A DNA stretch of 64,000 nucleotides from Cynocephalus volans (lineage: Eukaryota; Chordata; Mammalia; Dermoptera; Cynocephalidae), in the NCBI RefSeq assembly GCF_027409185.1, contig NC_084462.1:41302679-41366678 (forward strand). Direction: 5' to 3'. Below the pieces are notes generated by a model. It was not told the DNA's origin and made no database searches. It was given only the letters and a program-made list of their open reading frames with translations. The translations under genes and the position numbers were made by a program. This document shows positions 35,092-47,055 of the stretch, piece by piece (within the stretch, counting starts at the first letter, position 1; each line of letters opens with the position of its first letter).

Positions 35092-35570
35092 CATAGGTTA
35101 CCTACTTCTGTGTAACAAATTCTGCCCAAACTTAGTGGTGTGAAACAAGAAACATTTATTGTCTCAGACATTGAGTCCGTGGGTCAGGAATCTGGAAGTG
35201 GCTTAGCTGGGATGTGCTAGCTCAGGATCAAGACATGGGCTGGGGCTGCAGTCATCTGAAGGCTTGGCGGGGCTGGAGGGTCCATTTCCAAGGTTTGCTT
35301 CCCATGGCTGTTGGCCACATGGACCTTTCCATAGGGCTGCTTGAGTGTCCTTACAACATGGCAGGTGCTTCCCCCAACTGAGTGATCTGGGAGAGTAAAG
35401 TGGGAGCCACAGTGCCTCTTGTGACCCGGTCTCATTAGTCACACACTGTTGCTTCTGTTTACTTCCATCCACTAGAAGCAAGTCACTAAGTGCAGCCCGC
35501 ACTCAAGTACAGGGGAACTAGACTCCACTTTCCGAAGGGATTATCAAAGATTTTGTGGACATATTTTAAA
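35092..35570 (-). repeat. LTR-like dispersed repeat
   Basis: 'ttctgtgtaacaaattctgcccaaacttagtggtgtgaaac', 'gagtccgtgggtcaggaatctggaagtggcttagctggg', 'gcagtcatctgaaggcttgg' and 'agaagcaagtcactaagtgcagcccgcactcaag' give the block order of a common mammalian LTR-type repeat in antisense. Family name not assigned. It splits an L1ME copy. Confidence 0.6.
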
Positions 35571-36830
35571 GCTCACAATGACCAGGATAGCTGGAGCCCC
35601 TCCACTTTGCATCATCTCGTCTTCTGCACAGAAGTAACCATTATTTGAGTTTGGTGGTGCTTGTTTATAACTTACATTTGTAAGTAGACCTATGCCTGTT
35701 ATTTTTTAATTTTATTATTATTTTTCCCCCTGAAAAATCCCCTTCCATACATCCTATTGGTTCTTTTGTCTCTGGAAAACCCAGACTAATATAGAAACTG
35801 CCCAGAATTTTTTTGTTTTAACTGAAACATAGTTGACTGTACATATCTGTGGGGTACACAGTTGAATATCAATACCTGTGTACAATATGTGATGCTCAAA
35901 TGAGGATAATTAGTATATTCAACATTGTACAATGTAATCTATTTCCGTGGCCCTTTTCCAATTCCTCCCTTACCCTCCGCCCCCTTCCCCACCTCTGGTA
36001 GCCTGTTCTGTTTTCTCCTTTTGAAAGTTCAAAGTATCCTTGTGATTGTTGTATCTTTCTTATTTATTTGTTTATTTTTTAGCTCCCACTTATGAGTGAG
36101 GACATGTGATATTTCTCTTTCTGTGTCTGGCTTATTTCACTCAGTATAATTTTCTCTAAGTTCATTCATGTTTCTGCAAATGGCAGTATTTCATTCTTGT
36201 TTTATGGCAAAGTAGTATTCTACTGTGTAGTATACCACATTTTCCTTACTTATTATTTTTCATTTTACTATTTTGTACTTTGTCTATAGGCATTATGTAA
36301 ATATATATATATATATATTTGTAGCTTACCTTTTTTGCTTAACACTATGCTTGTGAGATTCATCCGTGTGGAAACATGTACTGTCGTTCATACCTTTTCA
36401 TTGTGGTGTGTTATTTAACTGCATGAACATAATACTATTTGTCCATTCTCCATTGATGGATGCTTTGGTGGTTTTGTTTCTTGCTGTTACAAACAAGACT
36501 GTCATGAATACTCATGTGTGTGTCTCTTTGTGAACATGAGTCAGATTTGTCTAGAATATTTAGCCAGGATTGGAACTGCTGTGGGATAGACTACATGAAT
36601 CTTCAAATTTACTTGAAGCACCCAAGTTGTTTTCCACAGTGGGTGGGTGTACTATTGAGCGTTCTCACCAGCAGTGTGGGCGTTTCCTCTCTTTTTCCCA
36701 GACAACACCTAGTACCGTCACACGTTGTTAGTTGTTGTCAGCCTGATTTGTCAGTATTATGCACATGAGGTCTTAGTGTGCATTTCCCTGCAGGCCAGTG
36801 GGGCTGAAAATTTTTCTACATATATTTTTT
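35571..36830 (-). mobile_element. L1ME copy (part 2), interrupted by a younger L1 3' end
   Basis: Landmarks: 'gaagtaaccattatttgag', 'cttaacactatgcttgtgagattcatcc', 'ccattctccattgatggatgc', 'gttacaaacaagactgtcatgaata' and 'gttttccacagtggg'. Decayed, minus strand. A younger L1 3' end lies inside at about 35810-36240. A short (AT)n tract lies at 36299-36320. Confidence 0.7.
35810..36240 (-). mobile_element. Younger L1 3' UTR and ORF2 end
   Basis: 'gttttaactgaaacatagttgactgtacatatctgtggggtacac', then a C-rich tract, then 'ttattttttagctcccacttatgagtgaggacatgtgatatttctctttctg' and 'tatttcactcagtataattttctctaag'. It shares layout with the L1 at 17991-20043 but is older and shorter. The younger copy sits inside the L1ME. 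Confidence 0.75.
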
Positions 36831-36984
36831 AATATATTAATATACATTCATTTCATATATTTGTTATTCTGTGAATTACTGATCATACCTTTTGTACCTT
36901 TTTTCTCTTTTCTTATCGATCATTCTAATCCTTTGTTCATTTTATGTATTATAAATATTTTTCCCTTTTCTTCCTCCCAGCATA

Positions 36985-37212
36985 GTAAAGGACCTAAGAG
37001 GGTGGGCTCTGGGGTCACCCAGCCTGGATTAAATCCTAGCTCTAACACTTCTGGTGTGGACTTGGGCATGGTATTTGTTTGTGCCTCAGTTTCTCCCTCT
37101 GTGAAATGTGGATGACGACAACCCTCGCTGCCCACAGTGGGCTGGGAGGACTAAGAGGTTCATATCAATGAAACAGTTAGTGCCTGTCATAGTAAGCATG
37201 ATATGGACTAAA
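36985..37212 (+). repeat. Near full-length MIR SINE
   Basis: 'agagggtgggctctggggtcacccagcctggattaaatcctagctctaacac' (tRNA-related head), 'tgtggacttgggcatgg', 'gtgcctcagtttctccctctgtgaaatgtggatgac', 'ggactaagagg' and 'agtgcctgtcatagtaagca' follow the MIR consensus from head to tail. Confidence 0.8.
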
Positions 37213-39944
37213 TAAACCTCATGGGCCAGGCCACGCATGGTCACATGGGACCACGTGTGTGCAGGCATCATCACCTTGCCCAGAACTTGAGGGAGCACCG
37301 TGCCTTCATTGGGTAAGATTTGCAGGCATTGCCTCTCCCAGGCTCCCGGCCTTCTTGATGGCCTTCCCCTCCATCCCTGAGCTGCCTGAACAGAAATGAA
37401 ACCCCAGGCTCCCTCCAGGGGATACCTGGGAATTGGAAGGCATCAGGCTCCTTGCAGCAAAAATAGAAGCCTCATTTTCTCAGGATAGCGTAATCCTGAG
37501 GAGGTCAGATGGATCAGGAGGCCCAGGCAGTCTTGGAGGGCATGTCTGACGCTCTTTTTGTCCTTTATTCCCTGGGGTTGGACACAGACATGGTGAGCCT
37601 GCCTGTGACCTTCCCTTTCCCTGTGTCCTGGCCTCCTGCTGCATCTCTGTTCATCCTGCAACATGGACAGTCTTGGCACCGAGTCCCAGTTCATTACACC
37701 TCAGTGTTGCACTGTTCCCTGATTCCCCAAAGCCGAGCAAGAACTCCAGAAAACAAGTTTAATATTGAGACTCATTGGGGAAATATGCCAGAAATTATAG
37801 GGTAAGTGCCCGTGCTGCAAAGGCTGCAGGGAACCATGTTTCTGTCCGTGGAATGCCGTGGGCTGCACGAGGACACACTTATCAAAGATGAAAGCACATT
37901 TGGAGCAAAGCATCTCTACTTTCCACCCCAGCATTAATAAATTAGTTCAGCACTGTTGTAAGCAACTCCTGGGTATATCTGAGAGAGCCTCTGATTATTT
38001 TACATAGAAAGCAAACATGGAAAAAGGGCTAGAGGTACTGAATGTTCAGTTTTAAAGCCAATTTCTGAGCTTTGAAACAGATTGAAATAGTCTGTGTCTG
38101 TACCCCCAACTCTGCCTTCAGGGTGGCCATACAGGCCCCGCAGAGAGGAAACAAAATCACCCTAAAAGAATTAGTTCCCACTCTGCACTATCACCATGAA
38201 GAGTCTCGATGTTTGAATCTGGAGCAGAAAGAGAAAATCTGGTGGCAGCATGGCACCTCCAGACTTTGAAAGATGTTTCCAAGAATGGAGCTTTTTGACT
38301 ATTTTACTGATAGCAATTTGTACAATATTCTAGTATTCTTAAATATTTTTTAACAGCATGTTTAGAAGCTACCTTTCCAAACAGAACAATTATTTTTGAA
38401 ACTTGAGACCATTGAAGAATTTAAATCCAGTTTGTTCCCAAAACACTTGCACAAATGAGAGTCTTGAGGTTTGAGCTTTTTATCCTAAAGACACAGCTTC
38501 TTGCCCAGGAGAAGAGCATACACACTCATATTTACTAATAGTCATTAGCATTAGAACACTTTACTTTGCAGCCAGCTTAAGGACTCAGTTATTCAGAATT
38601 TAAAAATTTTACTTGTTAACAGCACCTTGGCATCCGCTCAAGCTGGGGCATCCCCCAACTTTACCATCACTGTCCCCCACCTCTTCCTCTTCTCACTGGC
38701 CCTCTGAGCCCAGCCCATTTCCCCACTGCTCTGTGGCCAGTTCTTGGAGTGGTTCCTTGGGGAACCATTTCTCTCCTGCCCTGGAAGGACCCTGCTCTGC
38801 CTATCCTTGTGTGTCCCATCAGGAAGCTGCAGACCCTCCACCTCCTACCCCGAGCCCCACAACAAGCAGCATATATACCTTGGCCTAGGGGAGCATCCCC
38901 TGTCATGCCATCCTGGGTGTTCTGAGGTCCCAGCCACACCTGTAGGGACACTTGGCCTTCTCACTGCATCTCTCTTGGGGCAGCTTGGCAAAGCTGCAGC
39001 ACCAGTTTCCAGGAGGCCTCATGCTGCTGTGACACGGCTTACCTGCCCGCTGCTGCCCACTCTGTGAGGCAGCCCAACGCAGGTGAGCCCTGTAGTGGCC
39101 GGGCTGGCCTGTGAGCATAAACCCCCTCCCCAGCCATCTGTCATGCAGTGGTACCGGAGGTCCCACGAATACCTGGCTTTTGTGCTGGCTGCAGCCACCA
39201 CACTGGTACCATGGCACACGGGTGATGTCTGCCTCTGACACACCCTGATCTTCCCCATCTCAGGGCCTCTGCTCAGTGTGGCCAGTGTCTCCTGTCAACA
39301 GGTGCCTCATTGAACCCAGGTTACTATTGCTGACCAAATTCCACTGATTCTACCATCCACGCACAGCGTTCCAGGTATTCCCTAGCCTGGGTGCCCAGTG
39401 CCAGCCCCTGATAAAGTGCAGGGCTGCCCATTTCACTCAAGGAAATCCAGCTGCAGCTCCAGGGTTGGCTGGAGGAAGAAATGTGATTATAGACGGCAGC
39501 CTGGCCCCCTTGCCACCCTGAGGGTGACCACACTGTTCCTGGGTAAGGTCTGACTTCTCGATGCCACCCAGACTCTCTACCTCTGCACTGGATGTGTGCA
39601 TCCCTCAGTCCACTCACTCCCCTCACTCTTCACTCCTGGGTGCCCTCCCGGGACAAATTCCAGGTCTGGGAGTCCATGCAGCTGGGAGTGTTGCCTTAAC
39701 TGTGCAAAGAAAATGCTTCAAGAGATTGGTTCTTCTTACCCCTGTGCCTGCCTGTGCTCCAGGCTCCTGCTTTGGATGGGGCCTCACCGGAGCTCTCTGG
39801 CCTGGGGGTCCATTTGAGTTTCTCTTAGACTAAGTGGCTTCTGCTTTTGGGCCCCTTCTCCAGCCAATTGGGCCACTAATGGGCCCTGAGGATCACTTCT
39901 GGGTCTGGGACCTCTCACCGACTCCCTTGACATAACAATCAAAG

Positions 39945-40165
39945 GTAATCAGTAAATTTACGAACTGTCCACTCAAAGGAATATTTAGCATTTCTATTTA
40001 CCTCCAGAGTCCCTGGAAACATAGCATTTCAAAGGCTCTGTTTGATCACAGATCTAATTTATTACCAGAAATTTTCACGTCAAATAATACAGAACCTACA
40101 ATGGGAGTTGAAGTGATGTTCTGTGAGAAAATTAATCGGTCCTAAAACCAAATGCCAATAGCCTC
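39945..40165. promoter_or_regulatory. Possible conserved non-coding element
   Basis: An AT-rich, non-repetitive block embedded in GC-rich sequence ('gtaatcagtaaatttacg', 'gatctaatttattacc', 'aaaattaatcgg'). Only composition and motif content suggest regulatory constraint. Confidence 0.2.
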
Positions 40166-41250
40166 AGCAGCAATATTCATGATGGACCTGAACCTTGGGC
40201 CTGGTGTGAGGTCCAACAGCTGAGGCTGTTGATTGGAAGTGTTCTCTGCGTCTGATTCCACCGTGGAGTCAGGGCTCTGGACAGGCCTGCCTTTCCTTCT
40301 GTCCTGGTTCCAGGGGCTGGGGGCTCAGGCAGCCCCTGCACCCTGGAGAGCCCAGTCCTCGGCATGTAGACAGAAAGTGGAGACTTAAGAGCTCCTATGG
40401 CTTTGTCTTTGCAAGTCCCTCCTGGGAAGTCGGGCTACAGGACAAACATCCCCCCAGCGCCACAAACAAACACAAAAACATAAACTACGAGTGGACAGAC
40501 CACTTGGAGAGCAGCGTTTTACCCCTGTGGGGAGACCAGTGCCCTTAATTTCCAGCCTGAAGATTGAGAAGGAGGAGGAGGTTATTCCAGAGACGGTGTG
40601 AGTTGCCAGAAGAGGAGCAGGCTCTGGCATTTCTGTCTAATCGCAAATGCGAGAGGGACCAGTGGAGGGTCTGGGCCTTGCCACCTCCAGAGGGCAGAGA
40701 GAGGATGGAGAAGCTGTGTGGCAGATGTAGGCGTGGCCAGGCTGCCGTGGCTGAGGGGAAAAGCCCAGGTGTTCCCAGGTGTTTTTGATTCTTTGTGTCC
40801 CTTCCACCTCTAAGAGGGTGCCAGTCCCCTGAATGTGCCTGCCAGGCAAGGAATCAGCAAGCTGGAGAGACGCAGGCTGACCCCTAGGGGACTTCCCAGT
40901 CTCACCACCTTGTTGGACATGTCTGTCAGGTGAACCGCCTGTCTGGAGACACAGGGCATGCAGATAGCACAGCCCCGGGCAGCCCTGGAGAGGAGGGAAT
41001 CTGGGCTTTGCGCTGCAGGGAATGAAGAGGGGCACAGGTCCAGGTGGAGGTGACCTTGCTTTTGAGTTAGAACGCTTCTGGGGAATTAGGGAAGATAAAC
41101 ACGAGAAGAGTGCAAATGACTAGCAACCGACAGGAGCTGTGCGGATTCCTCCTCTGTGCTCAGGGGCCTGTTGTGTGGAGCCTGTAAACAGACCTTTAGG
41201 AACCGGGGCTGAACCGAGTGCAGAGGGGCCACCTGCTCTGGGAAGCGCCT

Positions 41251-41260
41251 TATATAAGCC
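41251..41260 (+). promoter_or_regulatory. TATA-box-like motif
   Basis: TATATAAG matches the TATA consensus well and sits in GC-rich DNA. A start site would be expected near 41280. The next ATG in an open frame is at 41332 (to 41727, 131 codons, no domain). Inferred only. No initiator or CpG-island evidence is decisive. Confidence 0.2.
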
Positions 41261-43149
41261 GTGGGGGCCCCGTTCCCCAGCGGCTCTGTCGGGAATCCCT
41301 GGGATGTGTGTGCAGGCTGCTTGGGACGCACATGAATGAGACTCTGTCCTTGGAGGAGACTCTGAGGAGGCACAGGGAGGCTGAGGCTCCTTCCCCTGGG
41401 AGGAGGAGAGGGGAGGACTCCCAGGGCGACTTTCCCGGGGTCTTCTGTGCTCCAGGCAGATGGGGACCTCCCTGGCCCACAGTGATGGGGCCGTGTGGGG
41501 CCTGGCGGTTGGGTGGGTGGGGGTTGGGGGGGACGCAGTGGATGTGTGGGGAGAATTCCAGCCTGTGCTGGTGGCCTGAGGCTTCTAGGCCCTTCCTTGC
41601 CATCCTTCTTGGTCGCAACTGCCCAGAGCTGGGGTGGGGATGCCTGGAGAGGTCAGGGGCTGGCAGGCCTGTCTTTCTCACTGATCTTCTGGGTGGCGGT
41701 GTCACAGAACTAACTATAACAGACTGAGGACTTGAGGCCGCATCTCCTGACTCCTGAAGTGTTTTTGCCTCCAGACATAACATTTAGTTCATGCACCAAC
41801 CTAGAAATTACTTATTTTTGGAGGGCCCCAGGTGGTGAGCTTTGGGGGTGACGAAGGGAATGCTATTTGATGCTTTTGTGGTCCCGCAGTATTCTAGGCG
41901 TTTGGTGGCATAGCACCTTTGAAGGAGTTCTTGTTGTCCATGTTTTACCCACAGGAAGCAAGCAGCCCGCACCGAGTCCACGTTGGAAAGCATGTGTGTG
42001 GTTGGAACACTTTACCTATGCTGTTCACTTTGGGTGTGATAAAGAGGCCTCCTCGTGAAGGGCCAGTGTCTGTGACACTCCCAGGACAGGCACGGAAAGG
42101 AGTGTCCTAGTACTAGAAAGAAACTGAACTATGCAAACGTCCTTACCCCTTAGTAGAGGCGAGTAGATTATAGTTCTGTAGTTCTCTTAACAGGTGACTT
42201 GGTCAAAATGGAAACACCCTCAGCCTTCTAAGGGGTATCCAGCCATTTCCTTTATATTTGGACCAGAGGCATCTGCATGGGGCCATTTTGGGGGGAGGAA
42301 ATCTCCTAATTAAACCCACTGCAAGGAATGTCTGCCCAGGGGAATGAGGGCCACTGCCCCTCTTTGTTTAGAGAAGTGATAGCGCTGAGTCCAGATGACA
42401 CCTTCGTGATAAAGTGCAAGCCACTGTCTGCTGGGCCAGTAGCAGGACCCTATTTCCTTCCCCCAGTGTGTGATGCCCTCCCCTGTGACTTCAGATCCTG
42501 GGGCAGATTGGAGGTGAACTGTCCAGCTGGCACCTGAATGAAATGAAATGTTCTTAGCCCTCCCTTCACAGCAGATGAGGCCCCAGGGCGGAGGCTGCCC
42601 TGCTTTTGTTTTGGAAGGAACACAGGCAGTCCTTTAAACTTTGCCTGTCTGCAGCCAAATTGGAGGGGGAAAAGAGGAGGTTAGATGTGATGCTTAGGAC
42701 AAATGAACCCCCTTCTCTTGCTCCACTCCAGACTTCCCACCCTGAGCCTTCTGTTGCCCTCACCACAAATTCCTGATCCAACCCTGGCTTTGCCTGGAAG
42801 CCCTTGAGTCTGTTGGCTTCCCTGCAGTTTTATTTGAAAGCTTTCCCTATTCGAGGGAAGTGGGAGACCTGGTGGCCTCTTTCCCGTTCTCTTTTTGAAA
42901 CCATCTGGCCCAGGAGGAGGGGTGGGCTGAGACCCAGGCAGGGGAAGTAAGAGGTGGTCTTCCTTCCTTTTTTTCCTTTAATTGCTCTTCATTTCTTGCA
43001 CTGCCATGTGCACACCCCCTCAGTCTGAGAGCAACACAGAACACTGGTTCTGCAAACCAGTGGGGTCAAGCATTGTTGTGGAAAATACATATTCATGAGG
43101 GCTTTGAGGAGCTTCATTAAAATGTGGATAGTCTCTCCTTCCAGAATGG

Positions 43150-43160
43150 TATATAAGCCG
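43150..43160 (+). promoter_or_regulatory. Second TATA-box-like motif
   Basis: The 11-mer TATATAAGCCG here is identical to 41251-41261. It lies about 250 bases before the possible exon. It could be coincidence. Confidence 0.15.
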
Positions 43161-43408
43161 CTGCTTTATTTACCCAACATGACGTTCTTAAGGCAATAAT
43201 TATGTGACGAATGGCTAAAGAAACATTTTAATTATTTGTTTAGGGTAATTTCTGATCGTCTCATTAGAATTATAATCTGTTCCCTGTTACAGGTGATTCA
43301 GAGCCTCTCACTCATTTAAATTTTTATTCTTGAAGGAGCTCTCTAGGAGCACCTGTATCATTTCTGACCCCAAAGTAATTTCCTCTGTTTCTTTCTGCTT
43401 TATTCCAG

Positions 43409-43462
43409 AAAGATTTGGTCACCAGGAGGTTTTTCGGCACCCTACCAAACCACTTGTTTTCG
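43409..43462 (+). other. Possible 54-nt cassette exon (speculative)
   Basis: A strong acceptor (polypyrimidine tract 43381-43405, then CAG at 43406-43408) precedes a 54-nt block followed by a GTAAGA donor at 43463. A CTGAC branch-point-like motif lies about 45 bases before the acceptor. All three plus-strand frames are open. The frame starting at the first base reads KDLVTRRFFGTLPNHLFS, and 54 is a multiple of three. I do not recognise the peptide or a host gene. A pseudoexon is quite possible. Confidence 0.3.
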
Positions 43463-44043
43463 GTAAGAAATACCAGGTAGCCTTGTGTGGGGTGAGGTTT
43501 TGCTTTTGACGTGTGGGAAACGGGCTTGTTTCACTAGAGGGACGCCATGCTGCGGGGGGAGCTGGGCAGTCGCCGTGGTTGTTTCCTGGGAGCCTGCGTG
43601 TGTATAATTCAGCACTTGTCTGAGCGTGGGGAGTTTGAAGCTGGGGTTTGATTCACAGCCAAGGAGTGGGTCAACATTGGAGTCACCAGTGTGCACTTAG
43701 TGTGCTTGGAACTGACACCTCTCCCCACGTCCCCAGGCCAGCAGCAGCACACACACCCCGTCTGCCCGCCCTCTGCACACTGGTGTTCTGTAAGCCACAG
43801 TTCTCACTGGACTCAGTTGTTTATCTGTGCAGCTCCCACCTAGTTTCCTCTCTACGCCAAAAGCAGATGCACACCACCAGCAGTAGGTACCACTCTAAAC
43901 CTTCACCATCTAATGTGGGCAGCTGCTAGCCTACTTCTAGAAGTCAGCCAGTGTGAAACACCAGGAAGCTGAGCCAAGGAAACCCACCTTTGATCAGGGA
44001 GAGGCCTTCTGATCACATTGCCCTGCAGTCGGGGTTTCGCCTG

Positions 44044-44082
44044 CCCGGGGCCCATAGCAGGAGTGGGGCCCATAGCAGGAGC
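44044..44082 (+). repeat. Short tandem duplication
   Basis: 'gggcccatagcaggag' occurs twice back to back, separated by 't', inside otherwise unique GC-rich DNA. Confidence 0.7.
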
Positions 44083-45539
44083 AGAGCCCAGGTGCCAGCG
44101 AGTGCGCGGCACAGAGGAGAGCTGGAGGGGTCAGGTTCTAGATGAAGATGACTTGCCTCTCTTCTTCCTGGGCTGGAGACACACCAGGTGGCTTGGTTGG
44201 AAGGAACCTAGTGTAGAGATTTGGATGTGTGTTTGGAGAGTGGGATGCAGAGGTGAATGTTATCAGAGGTGAGGAGGCTGAGCCAGGGTGGTTTCTGTGT
44301 CCTGCTACCCAGAGCAGGTCTGAGCTTCAGGTGGATTGGTAGGTTCTTATGTATCCAGGAGAAGGAACGTTTGCTAGGCTTGGATTGGCAGTTCAAAGTG
44401 ACATATGCAGGAAAGTGGTGGCTTTGGGAATCCTAAATGAGAGGAAAACTTTTGGTGTCCCAGGGGGCAGGCTCTGTGCCAATTCTGAGAATAAAGCTAA
44501 AGACCTGCAGGGACACGGATGGGATTCTGGAGTGTCAAGACCTTGATTCAAAACCCCTTTTTGCCTCCAGGATGCTAGAAGGCCACAGGTCTTGGTATTT
44601 GAAGCAAGCTAAAGAACATTCTTTTGTAAAGCAGGGCAGCTTCATTTACTCCGGGTTCTCATCTGGTGTTGATCCTGCATCTAGGTAGCCACTTGTCACT
44701 GTGCTGTGCACAGGCAGGGGTTTCCTTGCATCAGAGTGGGGAGCATTCTTGTCACAAATGTCCTGGATGGATTCCATGGTGGCTTTTGGTGGGGGGCACA
44801 TTCATAAGGCATGTAAGAGATGTAGAAAAATCAGCCCCTGTCCGAGGAAATGGGATGAAACTTGAGAAGAGTTGCATGATTTTTAAATGGGTTTGGGCAA
44901 AATCTGAGTGTTTTCTGAACTTTTTTTCAATTGTCAGTTTTTAAACAGTTTGTGAATTTACAAGGCCTTTTCTGTTCCATTAGATTTTCTATTTAGAGTT
45001 ATAAACATCTGTTGGCCTTAACTACATTAGACACATCAACCACTCTCAGCTCTCAAAATGCTAAAGAAGTTTGGAATTTTGGATTCTGTAGAGGGAGGAG
45101 ATTTTGTTTGTAGCTGGCAGTAAGGACAGCTTGTGTCATTTACGGGAAAGCAGTGTCACAAGTTACAAGTCCAAACTTCTGGGAGTCCAGGGCCAAGCAG
45201 CCACCTCAGCCCCCCACCCTCTGGGCACTGTGCACTGTGGCGCTGGCTTCTTGAGGATTTCCTAATGTGCTTGGGCTGTCATTACATCGTGGCAAAGACA
45301 TGGAGTGGTCGTATTTACTCCTCTAAGTATACGGTATTTTTTTCTTCTGAGCCCAGGAAAGACCTACTGGAATTTTTATGTACCCTGAAATACTGTGAGA
45401 GTTTCAAAATCAACTCAATAGACAAGATGCTGGGCTCCCTTCCCACCTGCTCCCACCCATCTGCAGCGTAATAGGCCCATCGTTTAAGAGAATCTACTCA
45501 TCACGGTTCTCTATAGCCTCCCTGCAGAAAAGCATATTC

Positions 45540-45990
45540 CTTCTTGGAGAGAGAAGCAGTAACAAGATGGATATTTTTAAATGTCAATTATGCCAGATTG
45601 AATCTCTGTGAGGAGATCTGCAAAGAGAAGAAAAAGGCCTCGGTTTATTTATTTTTCTACTGCAAATGGAACCGTTCTACAACTTTAGAATACTAATACC
45701 CACAGTGCGCCTGCTATCTTTTCATACATTAACTTTGTGAATATGCTGCTGCTTACAAGAAAGGTTTGGGCTCTTTTCTTTTTTTTTTTGTCTTGGCGAA
45801 TTAACGCTAAGCCTCACTGTTGTATGAAATCTGTCCTGTAGGCCCTTGATCTGTAGAATGTGTGAATAGTGAAATATATGAATTTAATGATTATCCTGAA
45901 GGACTTTGGAAAGATTAATAAACTGTATTTAAATCATGGCAAGCCTCAGAAAATATATTAAGTTAGAAGCTGTTACATTCGTGAAAATGG
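45540..45990. promoter_or_regulatory. Possible conserved non-coding element
   Basis: An AT-rich, non-repetitive block with several homeobox and MEF2-like cores ('gtcaattatgcc', 'ggtttatttatttttctac', 'cgaattaacgc', 'gaatttaatgattatcc'). It contains a T run at about 45780-45789. Suggested by composition only. Confidence 0.2.
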
Positions 45991-46069
45991 CTGGCTGATG
46001 TGATATCAGCATGCTCCTGCACCAGTATGAACACATATAAATACTATGCAAAATGTGGCCAGAAGTTTG

Positions 46070-47025
46070 TTTTTGTTTTTTTTCAAAAATAAGATCCAAA
46101 GAAAGGCACAGAAATTTCTAGCTACCAGACATTAAAAGGAGACACAAAGCCAGAGCACTAAGGGAGAATGACGTAAAACCAGGGCAGTGAGGATCCCAAC
46201 AGAGGGCCATAATGACTGAGACTGTGTGGTGTTTGTGCAGGAGGAGATAGAGGGATGGGTGGGACAGTATAGCAAGCCTAGTAACAAGCTGTCACATGTA
46301 CAGGAACCCGAGAGGTGGCAGAGACATATTATTGACCAGGTGAAAAATAATGCAAGACAACTGATGAACCACCTAGGAAAAGATAACATTAGACCCTAAC
46401 TCACAGCACATACGCAAGTTCATGTCCATAAAATATGAAGAGCAAAATGTTAAAATACGTAGAAGATATTTTCTATATGCTTTTGAGGTATGAAAAGGTA
46501 AGACACACACACACATGCACACACACACATGATAAAAGAGAAAACCAATTCATTAAACACCAGCGTTAGCAACTTCTTCAAGGGAACTGTGAACTGGAGT
46601 AAATATTTATCATGAATTTACTGTAAGAGATTAGTGTTCTGTCTGTATAAAGAATTCTTTCAAATCAATAAGAAAAAAGACAACAAAATTGAAAAATGGG
46701 TAAATAACATCAAGAAGAAACCCAAATGGGTAATAAGCCAATGAATTCTGCCTCACTCCTAATCAGGGAACTGCCAGTTAGACTATGAGATACCATTTCA
46801 CGCCCATACATCAGCAAATTAGAAAGTCTGGTAAACTAAGGATTGGATAGAATATGGAGCGAGGGACCCCTTTATGCCCTGCCTATCAAGGGCAAACCGG
46901 TAAAACCTCTTTGAAGAACAATTAGGTGGTATCTTGAAAGATTGAAATGTGGATCACGTGGCCCAGAAATTCCACTCATAGGTAAATATCCCTTAGCAGG
47001 CCATGAAATGGATTCAGTAGTACAT
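46070..47025 (+). mobile_element. Old L1M ORF2 distal relic, plus strand
   Basis: 'catgtccataaaatatgaagagcaaaatg', 'aagaattctttcaaatcaataagaaaaaagacaac', 'gggaactgccagttagactatgagataccatttcacgcc' and 'cagaaattccactcataggtaaatatcc' follow sense L1M ORF2 toward its 3' end. Short (AC)n at 46502-46530. Frames are broken. Confidence 0.7.
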
Positions 47026-47055
47026 TTGTTTGAGAAACAGAACCAACGGGATCTA
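47026..47055 (-). repeat. LTR-like repeat, part 1 (split by mariner)
   Basis: 'gagaaacagaaccaacggg' is the start of the dispersed repeat that resumes at 48347. The mariner insertion at a TA separates the two parts. Confidence 0.65.

Larger units (their letters stand above)
37215..46065. other. Repeat-poor unique island
   Basis: Almost 9 kb in which I recognise no LINE, SINE, LTR or DNA transposon, unlike the rest of the window. It alternates GC-rich stretches (38.6-42 kb, 43.5-44.7 kb) with AT-rich ones. Frames reach 177 codons (41250-41783 minus) but overlap antisense frames and show no domain. Separate entries cover the possible exon, TATA-like sites and AT-rich blocks. Old repeats below visual recognition may remain. 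Confidence 0.5.

Noticed and set aside
37509..37805. 98-codon frame ending next to a 'ggtaagtg' donor-like site
   Set aside because: No matching acceptor with a good pyrimidine tract was found, and the frame's stop lies across the would-be donor.
41218..41783. Overlapping 169-codon (plus) and 177-codon (minus) frames
   Set aside because: They are mutually antisense in GC-rich DNA and neither has a recognisable domain. Only the TATA-like motif nearby kept the region of interest.
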